NCBI GenBank assembly: GCA_017116025.1
Contig: JAFITR010000016.1
Coordinates: forward strand, 1-16,665
Reading direction: 5' to 3'
Source: Simkania negevensis
Lineage (GTDB): Bacteria > Chlamydiota > Chlamydiia > Chlamydiales > JAFITR01
DNA: 16,665 nt
Position numbers and translations under genes: made by a program
Part shown: piece by piece, positions 1 to 5,766 of the stretch
How the letters are laid out: every line of letters begins with the position of its first letter
Numbering within the stretch: the stretch's first letter is position 1
Notes under the pieces: generated by a model
What the model was told of the DNA's origin: nothing
Databases searched by the model: none
The model's input: the letters and a program-made list of their open reading frames with translations, nothing else

Positions 1-55
1 TTTGATTCGACAATGGTAACTAAATTAATTATACCAATTGAATATTTATTCATAA

Positions 56-84
56 TAAAGACGCCATTATTCAGGTGCCGAAAA
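56..84 (+). promoter_or_regulatory. Possible sigma-28-like promoter (weak)
   Basis: TAAAGACG at 56-63 and GCCGAAAA at 77-84 resemble the sigma-28 boxes TAAAGTTT and GCCGATAA used by flagellar genes and by chlamydial sigma-28. The spacer is 13 bp where the usual one is 11, so the match is imperfect. The position 220 bp before flbD in a flagellar operon makes it worth noting. The first four bases of each box match, but chance occurrence in AT-rich DNA is possible. Confidence 0.2.
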
Positions 85-125
85 AAACTATAGCTAATCC
101 TTCAAAAGGACCATTGTTTTTTCTT

Positions 126-186
126 CAGACCGAAGGTCTGCTCGAGTTTGGCAGTTTTGTCAAACTCGAGCATCGCGGTAGCGATG
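126..186. repeat. Three contiguous hairpins without spacers
   Basis: Hairpin 1 (126-140) has a 6-bp stem CAGACC/GGTCTG and a GAA loop. Hairpin 2 (141-170) has a 13-bp stem with one G-T pair and a 4-base GTTT loop; its outer ten bases CTCGAGTTTG pair perfectly. Hairpin 3 (171-186) has a 6-bp stem CATCGC/GCGATG and a GGTA loop. All 61 bases belong to a stem or a short loop. It could be a structured RNA leader, a transcription attenuator, or a REP-like or MITE-like dispersed element. There is no T-tract after it, so a standard terminator is not favoured. Confidence 0.75.
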
Positions 187-305
187 TGAAGTGTAAAAGC
201 TCCGGCAATCTTTCTTTGCATGAAAGTCAATACCTGCTACAACTGCGACGTAGACAAAAAAACCTTTCATCTAAAACGAAATATTGGGTATAGCGTAGGG
301 GAGTT

Positions 306-512
306 ATGTTGAGGGTAACGAAGTTTAACGGGGAAGCAATCTTTATTAATCCCGATATGATTAAGACGATTCAAGAGCAGGGAGATACGATTGTGACTCT
401 CTTGAGTGGAGAGCGCCTGCTGTTGAAGGAGGGGGCAGAGGAGTTGCGAGAGATGTTTCTTGAGTATAAAAGGGAACTGATGCAACGCCCTGTTCTTGCC
501 GAACAAACGTAA
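306..512 (+). CDS. flbD: FlbD family flagellar protein
   Basis: A 68-residue protein starting M-L-R-V-T-K-F-N-G-E, continuing with I-N-P-D-M-I-K-T-I-Q and ending in a helical segment with E-Y-K-R. This is the small FlbD family, found in many flagellated bacteria immediately before motA; its biochemical role is poorly defined and it is usually annotated as a flagellar or swarming motility protein. Length is typical (60-75 residues). The ATG at 306 is supported by the purine-rich AGGGGAG at 297-303, although the spacing is short. It is the first gene of the operon visible here and is followed after 26 bp by motA. Identification rests on the N-terminal pattern plus context, and both agree. Confidence 0.88.
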   Translation: MLRVTKFNGEAIFINPDMIKTIQEQGDTIVTLLSGERLLLKEGAEELREMFLEYKRELMQRPVLAEQT

Positions 513-538
513 GAAAACTGTAGGCTCTGGGGAGTGTC

Positions 539-1351
539 ATGAAGATCGACTTTGGTACAATCATCGGCATTGTAATAGCTGCCGTTCTCGTGTTTTCAGG
601 GATGTGGCTAGCGGCCAATCAGGAAATAGGTATGGCAATGACCCTGTATATCTACAAGCCTGCTTCTGCCGCTATTACCATCGGAGGATCTGTGATGGGA
701 ACGATGGCATCGTTCCCTTTTTCTCGACTTAAGACAGTGGGTGCAGTTTTTAAAAGTGCGTTGACAGAGAGTCCGCAGAACACGCAGTACAAAGAACTCA
801 TTTTGGAAATGGTTGATTATGCGACAGAAGCTCGTCGTAACGGTGTCCTTGCTCTGGATGCTCGTACAGAAGAGATCTCCGATCCTTTTGTGAAAAACGG
901 AATACAGCTTGCTGTTGATGGGACTGCTCCTGAGCAGATTGAGGACATCATGTCTCTGGAGTTGGAGTATCTTACGAAGAGACACGAAGATAATGCTGCT
1001 ATTTTTTTGAAGTGGGCCGAGCTTGCCCCGGCGTTTGGTCTCATTGGTACCCTTGTTGGTCTTGTAGCGATGCTTGGTCAGCTTGATGACGTCTCTCAGG
1101 TAGGCCCTGCGATGTCCATTGCCCTGATCACGACGTTGTACGGAAGTATGCTTGCAAACATGTTCTGTATCCCTATTGCAGGCAAACTTGCCAATAGGAC
1201 AAAAGACGAGGTGATCCGCAAAGAGATCATCATCTCTGCTATACTTGCTATACAGAGCGGGGATAATCCGCGCATTGTAAAGCAGAAGCTATTGACGTAT
1301 GTAACGAAGAAAGACAGAGAAGCGATTAATGCCGCAGAGGCAACAGAATAG
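539..1351 (+). CDS. motA: Flagellar stator protein MotA (PomA-like)
   Basis: Inner-membrane stator subunit that, with MotB, forms the ion channel driving flagellar rotation. The 270 residues show four membrane segments (about 5-25, 33-55, 160-180, 188-212) and the large cytoplasmic loop between segments 2 and 3, which carries the Arg-rich stretch near residue 99 expected to meet FliG. The segment G-L-I-G-T-L-V-G-L and the later A-L-I-T-T-L-Y-G-S are hallmark TM3/TM4 sequences. Thr171 and Thr199 have the same 28-residue spacing as PomA Thr158 and Thr186, positions linked to Na+ use, so a sodium-driven motor is plausible. A GGGAG Shine-Dalgarno lies just before the ATG. Length is nearer to PomA (about 253) than to E. 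coli MotA (295). Confidence 0.95.
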   Translation: MKIDFGTIIGIVIAAVLVFSGMWLAANQEIGMAMTLYIYKPASAAITIGGSVMGTMASFPFSRLKTVGAVFKSALTESPQNTQYKELILEMVDYATEARRNGVLALDARTEEISDPFVKNGIQLAVDGTAPEQIEDIMSLELEYLTKRHEDNAAIFLKWAELAPAFGLIGTLVGLVAMLGQLDDVSQVGPAMSIALITTLYGSMLANMFCIPIAGKLANRTKDEVIRKEIIISAILAIQSGDNPRIVKQKLLTYVTKKDREAINAAEATE

Positions 1352-1368
1352 GTTGGCATTGAAAGAGC

Positions 1369-2187
1369 ATGCGCAAAAAAAAGTGTAAATGTCCTAAACC
1401 CGGACTGTCAGCACCCTTTTTCATGCTTACTTACGGGGACTTGATGACGCTACTCCTCGTTTTCTTCGTGCTGCTTTTTGCCATGTCGACGATAGAGGTT
1501 GTTAAATTCCAGGCACAAATTGGTGCCATTAAAGGTGCTCTTGGAATCTCCCAATTTTATCAGTATGCTCCTATGATTAAAAACCTTCCTACTCCTTCGA
1601 TGCGAACATCTCCCCGCGTTGTTGCTCTTTCTAAAGTCAAGCCTACGACATTGAAACCTTTGTCAGAATACAAGCGTATCGACCTCACAGAGCCTGTTCA
1701 GAAAGAAGAAAATGAAAAAGTACGCATGATTCAGGCTATTGGTATCGAAGGCGACTTGACGATGCAAATTGAAAAGGATGAAGTGATCCTTGTCCTGCCT
1801 TCTTTCGGCATCTTTTCGAAAGATTCCTATACGATCAATCCCGATTCTCCCGAAGTGCATCGAGCAAAGAAACTATATGCTAAGTTGGGGCAACAGATGG
1901 CAAAACTGGTTGATTACGATATCTATTTTGTTGGACATACGGACGCCCTTCCTATGAAGCCGGTTTCGCAAGGACCTCAGAACAAGATGGAGTTGGGTTT
2001 TATGCGTTCTGTTGCTATGTACGAATTCTTTTTTGCTGAATATTTAAAAGACAAGACACGCATTGTTTTTGCGTCACAGGGCGACAACATCCCCATTGTG
2101 CCTGATGCTTCTCTCGATTCGGAGAGAAGGAAAAATCGGCGCGTTGAAGTCCTTCTGAAAAAGAAGACAGGATCGATCGAAGAATAA
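1369..2187 (+). CDS. motB: Flagellar stator protein MotB
   Basis: Stator subunit that anchors the motor to peptidoglycan and carries the ion-binding aspartate. It has 272 residues: a Lys/Cys-rich cytoplasmic N-terminus (two cysteines in K-C-K-C-P-K), one membrane helix at about 17-40 containing T-Y-G-D-L-M-T-L-L-L with the essential Asp24, a plug/linker region, and a C-terminal OmpA-like peptidoglycan-binding domain with G-H-T-D at 189-192 and N-R-R-V-E-V at 256-261. The family start motif and both domains are complete, so the protein should be functional. It begins 17 bp after motA with only a weak ribosome site (GAAAGAG), suggesting coupled translation. A peptidoglycan-anchored stator is notable in a chlamydia-like genome, because chlamydial cell walls are thin or unusual. 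Confidence 0.95.
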   Translation: MRKKKCKCPKPGLSAPFFMLTYGDLMTLLLVFFVLLFAMSTIEVVKFQAQIGAIKGALGISQFYQYAPMIKNLPTPSMRTSPRVVALSKVKPTTLKPLSEYKRIDLTEPVQKEENEKVRMIQAIGIEGDLTMQIEKDEVILVLPSFGIFSKDSYTINPDSPEVHRAKKLYAKLGQQMAKLVDYDIYFVGHTDALPMKPVSQGPQNKMELGFMRSVAMYEFFFAEYLKDKTRIVFASQGDNIPIVPDASLDSERRKNRRVEVLLKKKTGSIEE

Positions 2188-2204
2188 GACTTTAACCTAG
2201 GGCT

Positions 2205-2212
2205 TAAGGAGG
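2205..2212 (+). promoter_or_regulatory. Strong ribosome binding site of fliL
   Basis: TAAGGAGG, a near-perfect anti-Shine-Dalgarno match, ends six bases before the ATG at 2219. It fixes the fliL start and is the strongest ribosome site in the flagellar operon. Confidence 0.85.
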
Positions 2213-2218
2213 TTTAGG

Positions 2219-2722
2219 ATGGCACCAGAAGAAGAAAAACCCTCTGTAGAAGGAGAGCCGAAGAAGAAAAACATCTTGCCTTGGATCATTCTTATCGTGG
2301 TTCTTATTGTGCTCGTTGTTGTTGTTATTTTGTTCTTTTTTACTGCTGACAGAGGAGAGGAGGGGGAGCCGGAAAAAGTTTTTGTCGAATATCCCGTCCG
2401 ACACAAATTATACCAACTCAAAGATGGTTCTTATCTTAAGCTTGGATTTAATATTGTCGTTGAAGAAGACGATGTTGATACGATCAAAGAAGTGTTGGAG
2501 ATAGAGTCTCCGGGCAGGTTGACTCATGGTATTCATAGTATTTTGGGCAATAAAACGAGTGAAGAGCTGATGGGTGGTTCGCATAAAAGGGAAGCATTTG
2601 CCCGCGAGCTAGAGAAAATGATTGAAGATCAAGTGCTAAGAAATTATAACCTAAAACAAGACTCGGCCAAGAACCAAATAAAAGTTCACGAGATCCTCCT
2701 CACAGATTTTATTACCCAGTGA
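2219..2722 (+). CDS. fliL: Flagellar basal body-associated protein FliL
   Basis: Single-pass membrane protein of 167 residues that in known systems surrounds the stator and stabilises it or increases torque. Residues 1-18 are a charged Glu/Lys cytoplasmic tail, residues 19-42 form one very hydrophobic helix rich in Val/Leu/Ile ending in a Phe run, and the rest is a periplasmic domain ending in H-E-I-L-L-T-D-F-I-T-Q, typical of the FliL C-terminus (short conserved end with hydrophobic and Asp/Phe residues). Its place between motB and fliM is the standard order in many bacteria. Sequence conservation in FliL is low, so the call depends on topology, C-terminal pattern and gene order together. 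Confidence 0.9.
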   Translation: MAPEEEKPSVEGEPKKKNILPWIILIVVLIVLVVVVILFFFTADRGEEGEPEKVFVEYPVRHKLYQLKDGSYLKLGFNIVVEEDDVDTIKEVLEIESPGRLTHGIHSILGNKTSEELMGGSHKREAFARELEKMIEDQVLRNYNLKQDSAKNQIKVHEILLTDFITQ

Positions 2723-2752
2723 TCCTGAGGAGAACAACAAGGAGCGATTTCC

Positions 2753-3718
2753 GTGGCAGACGAATCTCTTTCGCAAGAAGAAATCAATAAACTGGTCAAG
2801 GGCCAGCTTGAAGAGGGCAGCGGTCATGAGGGCAGAAAACCAGAAGTTGTGCCTTTTGATTTCAAAGTACCTAGCAGTATTCCTGCTGAGCAGACGACAA
2901 CGATTACATTGATCCATGAGTCGTTTGCTCAAGCATTGACTTCTTCCCTTTCTTCTTTTCTTCACACAGACACATTCGTTACTGTGGAAGACGTAGAACA
3001 GCATCTCTTTTCTGAATATGTCCGCACTCTTGTTAATCCTACTTGCGTGATTAACTTTAGCATGCATCCTCTTACCGGTTACGGTGTTTTGGAAATCAAT
3101 TCAGCTGTTGTCTATTCCATCATCAATCGTATGTTGGGGGGGGAGGGAGAGGTCCCTGCTGCTGTACAGTTATTTACAGAACTTGAATTAAGTGTTGTTC
3201 GCAAGCTTGCGCACCTGATACTTGCAGAGCTTTGTTCTGCATGGAAATACATTATCAATCTAGATTTTGCGTTTCAGAGTGTGCAGACAAACCCCGCCTT
3301 CATCCGTGTGATTCCAACGCAAGAGGCGTGTATTATTGTTACCTTAAAGTTAAAGATTAGCGACTTGAAAGGCCTTGTCACAATCTGTTTCCCTTATGTT
3401 AGTTTGGATCCGATTGCGAACAAACTGGGGACGAAGCAATGGAGTACCTACACTCTGCAGCAGTCTGAGGACGTCAAGCATGCAGTGATGAATACCTTTA
3501 AACAGGTGGTAGTGGATCTTCGTGCCTCTTTAGGGTCTACCGAGATTTCGTTTAGAGACCTCCTTTCGCTACAGCCGGGTGATATTATCAACTTGCATCA
3601 CAAGACGAAAGACCCCATTAATCTGACAATTGCTGGGACGGAAAAATTTAAAACCACTCCAGGTTTGCTAGGCAAATTCAAGGCTGTCTCTATACAAAAA
3701 GAAATCGTCAAGGAGTAA
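2753..3718 (+). CDS. fliM: Flagellar motor switch protein FliM
   Basis: C-ring protein linking FliG to FliN and, in chemotactic species, receiving phosphorylated CheY. The 321 residues (E. coli 334) contain an N-terminal peptide L-S-Q-E-E-I-N-K-L at about 6-14, the usual CheY-binding segment, a middle CheC-like domain with G-Y-G-V-L-E-I and R-M-L-G-G-E-G, and a C-terminal SpoA domain (about 245-320) containing L-Q-P-G-D-I-I. GTG is chosen as start: AAGGAG at 2739-2744 lies eight bases upstream, and the protein then begins with the canonical peptide. It follows fliL by 30 bp and its stop is three bases from fliN. No chemotaxis gene is in the window, so the CheY link is inferred from the peptide alone. 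Confidence 0.95.
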   Translation: MADESLSQEEINKLVKGQLEEGSGHEGRKPEVVPFDFKVPSSIPAEQTTTITLIHESFAQALTSSLSSFLHTDTFVTVEDVEQHLFSEYVRTLVNPTCVINFSMHPLTGYGVLEINSAVVYSIINRMLGGEGEVPAAVQLFTELELSVVRKLAHLILAELCSAWKYIINLDFAFQSVQTNPAFIRVIPTQEACIIVTLKLKISDLKGLVTICFPYVSLDPIANKLGTKQWSTYTLQQSEDVKHAVMNTFKQVVVDLRASLGSTEISFRDLLSLQPGDIINLHHKTKDPINLTIAGTEKFKTTPGLLGKFKAVSIQKEIVKE

Positions 3719-3721
3719 AAT

Positions 3722-4210
3722 ATGAACCAAGATAAAGACCCTGAAGAGCTCAGCCCTGAAGAAGTAGAAGCCATTTCTAAGATGATTGGTCAAGAGGGAA
3801 AAAAACCTGCATCGGGAAAAGAAGAGCCACCAAAAGTCACACAGCCTATGAAGGAAGGGGAGGAATACCCCGACAAACCTTCTATTTCGCGCGTACAATT
3901 TATGCAGCTAGAAGAGGCAGCAAAAGCAGCAGATTTGCCGATACAGGATTTCGAACGCTTGTACGACATCAAAGTACATGTTGAAGTGATTCTTGGCTCT
4001 ACAAGGATGCCTCTTGAAGAGATTCTCAAGCTTCAAGAAGGGTGTGTTGTACAGCTGGACAAGCTTGCTGGTGAGCCTGTCGATATCTTGATTAATGATC
4101 AGCTGATTGCTCGTGCAGAAGTTGTTGTTATCGAAGATGCTTTCGGGGTTAAAGTTCTTGAAATTGCCGGCACGGAGCACAAGCTTAAGGCCGCTATCGA
4201 ACGAACATAA
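3722..4210 (+). CDS. fliN: Flagellar motor switch protein FliN
   Basis: Component of the lower C-ring that also helps in flagellar export. Of its 162 residues, about 80-158 form the SpoA domain, seen as L-Y-D-I-K-V-H-V-E-V-I-L-G-S-T, then I-L-K-L-Q-E-G, P-V-D-I-L-I-N and K-V-L-E-I-A-G-T, all highly typical of FliN. The N-terminal 75 residues are charged, low in hydrophobic content and include L-S-P-E-E-V-E-A-I, which resembles the CheY-binding peptide of FliM. It is somewhat longer than E. coli FliN (137). The Shine-Dalgarno AAGGAG overlaps the end of fliM, implying translational coupling. It is the last flagellar gene here; fliP, fliQ and fliR, often next, are absent. Confidence 0.95.
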   Translation: MNQDKDPEELSPEEVEAISKMIGQEGKKPASGKEEPPKVTQPMKEGEEYPDKPSISRVQFMQLEEAAKAADLPIQDFERLYDIKVHVEVILGSTRMPLEEILKLQEGCVVQLDKLAGEPVDILINDQLIARAEVVVIEDAFGVKVLEIAGTEHKLKAAIERT

Positions 4211-4236
4211 ACAAGGTTATAGATAGCCACGAAAGG

Positions 4237-4274
4237 AACAAGATAAGCAGGATGGCAAGATATAGACAGGATCG
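4237..4274 (-). repeat. ATCCTG/ATCTTG dispersed repeat, inverted copy
   Basis: Read on the minus strand, this starts CGATCCTGTCTATATCTTG and ends TTATCTTGTT, closely similar to the plus-strand copies at 4433-4476 and 13954-13997. The repeat is built from short degenerate units of the form ATCCTGT or ATCTTGT. Confidence 0.6.
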
Positions 4275-4302
4275 CTGCTTATAGGGCAGGAGGTGTCAGT
4301 CT

Positions 4303-4327
4303 GTTTTTAGTAATTCCCACTAAAAAC
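4303..4327. terminator. AT-rich hairpin, possible bidirectional terminator
   Basis: Perfect 9-bp inverted repeat GTTTTTAGT/ACTAAAAAC with the 7-base loop AATTCCC, located 92 bp after fliN and between convergent genes. The stem is AT-rich and no clean T-tract follows on either strand, so termination is only a weak inference. Confidence 0.3.
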
Positions 4328-4357
4328 CGAACAAGTATTTACAGCTAAACGGGCGAC

Positions 4358-4389
4358 GAATATAAACGCGAAGATCGCGAAGAGAATAC
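4358..4389. repeat. 32-bp dispersed repeat, copy 1
   Basis: Thirty-two bases starting GAATATAAACGCGAAGATCG are identical to 16596-16627. The core CGCGA-AGA-TCGCG is a 5-bp palindrome. Both copies are intergenic. Confidence 0.85.
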
Positions 4390-4432
4390 GAAGAGCAGCG
4401 GGAATTGCTGGTATGTTTTGTTCTCTACCTCA

Positions 4433-4476
4433 TAAGTAGCGATCCTGTGAATCTTGACGATCCTGTGAATCTTGTT
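4433..4476 (+). repeat. ATCCTGT/ATCTTG dispersed repeat, direct copy
   Basis: Contains an internal tandem pair of 18-bp units beginning GATCCTGTGAATCTTG at 4441 and 4459. The 44 bases match 13954-13997 at 39 positions by my alignment. Confidence 0.75.
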
Positions 4477-4478
4477 CC

Positions 4479-4543
4479 TTCTGTTGCTTCGTTAACCTTG
4501 ACCTTCCGCTGCCTCGTTAACCTCTTCCGCTGCTCCGTTAACC
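4479..4543. repeat. Three-unit tandem repeat spanning the antiporter stop codon
   Basis: Three 19-base units of the form TTCCGCTGCCTCGTTAACC lie at 4479-4497, 4504-4522 and 4525-4543. The last two are 21 bp apart and encode the antiporter tail in frame; the first is shifted by 25 bp, and its GTTAAC supplies the stop codon on the minus strand. Confidence 0.8.
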
Positions 4544-5736
4544 TTCAATCTGACCAAGTATTTGATGATAGCGATGAAGCCTCCTGTAAGGAGGAGGTTT
4601 AGGAATAAGGATAGTACGGCAACAGCGATGATAGGCCCTTTGACTCCGTGGGCTAATGCGATGACAATAATACCAGCGCCCACTTCGCCTCTTGGAAACA
4701 TTCCTATTGCTACAGCGAGTCTATTGTTCCACGATGTTTCTTTACGGTAGCATAAGGCGGGGAACATTTTCCCTATATTGCTTAGGATTGTGATCACAAT
4801 GACATGTACGACGAGCATTTGCCAGCTGATGTGGATGATTGGTTCGAGGAGGTGACCCGTCTGATTGGGGAAGAGGTTGTGGATGATTGGAGGCATGTAG
4901 AGTCCGACAAGGAACATGAAGCATTCAGAGACAATATTACTTGCGCGGTGTTCTGTAGGGTCGCGTGGCTCGAGACCTGATTCATCGAAAAGGAGTTTGT
5001 TATAAGCGGGCCTTTTGATGATACAGCCCAAGACAAAAGCTGGGAATAGCACTTCGATGTGGATAGCGACGATGTCATCGAGTCCTGTGGTGATGTGGTA
5101 TATCGCTTCACTGGCGAGCGTAATGAAGATCGCATAGAAGAGGACCCAACGCCAACGTACGGGCCAGTCGAATTTGTGGAGGAACTTCCAGGCGATCAAG
5201 AGCAAAAAGAAGATGATAAAGAGGACAAGCCCAAGCTCCCAACGAAAGCCTAGCAGGGCAATTTTGAGGGGGATCATGAAGATAATCGTATCGAGATCGT
5301 CAAAGATTGCCAGCACTCTGGTTTTCCTGAACATCCATGTAGACCCCAACTTTGCTGCGGCAAGCATAGAAAAGAGGACGCCGGCAGAGGTTGGAGCAGC
5401 AAAGTGGGCTAACAAAGAGACTTCTGTGATTTTGTCGAAAATGGAGAGACTGTCTGACAGGGGGAAGAAGAAGAGGAAATAGGTGGCGCAGAGGATCCAT
5501 GGGAAGCCTGCTGCTGTTGCTGCGATGAAGAAGTCTTTGACGTAACTGCGAGCATTTTTTTTGTTGAGGGTGAATTCTAAACCGACGTGGATCATGATGA
5601 ACGCCAAGCAGAACATCGTGAGAAGTCGGATGATGTGCTGGGAGGTGGTATAAATGTCTTCGGGTAATAGGGTGAGGAGCTGTGAACCGATGAGCCCTAA
5701 AACGACCAAGAAAGAGTAAAAGAATACTTTGGACAT
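4492..5736 (-). CDS. Cation/proton antiporter, CPA (Na_H_Exchanger) family
   Basis: Membrane protein of 414 residues with about twelve hydrophobic segments, of the NhaP/NapA/KefB-type exchanger family that trades Na+ or K+ for H+ across the inner membrane. Family marks include I-M-I-H-V-G-L-E-F at about 47-55, A-P-T-S-A-G-V-L-F near 114-122, F-D-D-L-D-T at 145-150, whose paired aspartates (146, 147) match the ion-binding DD of electrogenic CPA2 exchangers, and F-P-R-G-E-V-G-A-G at 347-355. There is no regulatory RCK/TrkA domain. The C-terminal tail (V-N-G-A-A-E-E-V-N-E-A-A-E) is encoded by a tandem repeat and is probably dispensable. It starts 30 bp after the lepB stop on the same strand, so the two are probably co-transcribed. 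The substrate ion cannot be decided from sequence. Confidence 0.88.
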   Translation of the reverse strand: MSKVFFYSFLVVLGLIGSQLLTLLPEDIYTTSQHIIRLLTMFCLAFIMIHVGLEFTLNKKNARSYVKDFFIAATAAGFPWILCATYFLFFFPLSDSLSIFDKITEVSLLAHFAAPTSAGVLFSMLAAAKLGSTWMFRKTRVLAIFDDLDTIIFMIPLKIALLGFRWELGLVLFIIFFLLLIAWKFLHKFDWPVRWRWVLFYAIFITLASEAIYHITTGLDDIVAIHIEVLFPAFVLGCIIKRPAYNKLLFDESGLEPRDPTEHRASNIVSECFMFLVGLYMPPIIHNLFPNQTGHLLEPIIHISWQMLVVHVIVITILSNIGKMFPALCYRKETSWNNRLAVAIGMFPRGEVGAGIIVIALAHGVKGPIIAVAVLSLFLNLLLTGGFIAIIKYLVRLKVNGAAEEVNEAAEGQG

Positions 5737-5766
5737 CTACATCTAGAGGTGGATCAATCGTTAGAT

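Larger units (their letters stand above)
1..305. other. Non-coding leader region upstream of the flagellar operon
   Basis: I see no convincing gene here. A 72-residue open frame (75-293) has low-complexity content, runs through three hairpins and resembles nothing I know. The region holds a weak sigma-28-like motif (56-84), three contiguous hairpins (126-186), a smaller inverted repeat near 213-229 (5-bp arms CTTTC/GAAAG), and the Shine-Dalgarno of flbD at its end. If the operon promoter lies near position 60, the hairpins would sit in the 5' untranslated leader. Flagellar genes often found before flbD, such as flgE, are not seen in these 305 bp, so the operon may begin with flbD. Confidence 0.6.
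4211..4491. other. Repeat-rich spacer between two convergent operons
   Basis: No gene is supported. The spacer lies between the 3' ends of fliN (plus) and the antiporter (minus). It contains an inverted copy of an ATCCTG-type repeat (4237-4274), an AT-rich hairpin (4303-4327), a 32-bp repeat shared with the right end of the window (4358-4389), a direct copy of the ATCCTG repeat (4433-4476), and the first unit of a tandem repeat that continues into the antiporter gene. Confidence 0.7.

Noticed and set aside
149..163. Possible sigma-54 promoter (TGGCAG near 149)
   Set aside because: The second box does not match TTGCA, and the bases are part of the 13-bp hairpin stem.
75..293. Open frame of 72 residues upstream of flbD
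   Set aside because: It runs through three hairpins, has no similarity I recognise, and ends just before the flbD ribosome site; most likely chance.
4211..4491. CRISPR-like array in the repeat-rich spacer
   Set aside because: Repeats are short, degenerate, in both orientations and without evenly sized unique spacers; no cas genes are present.
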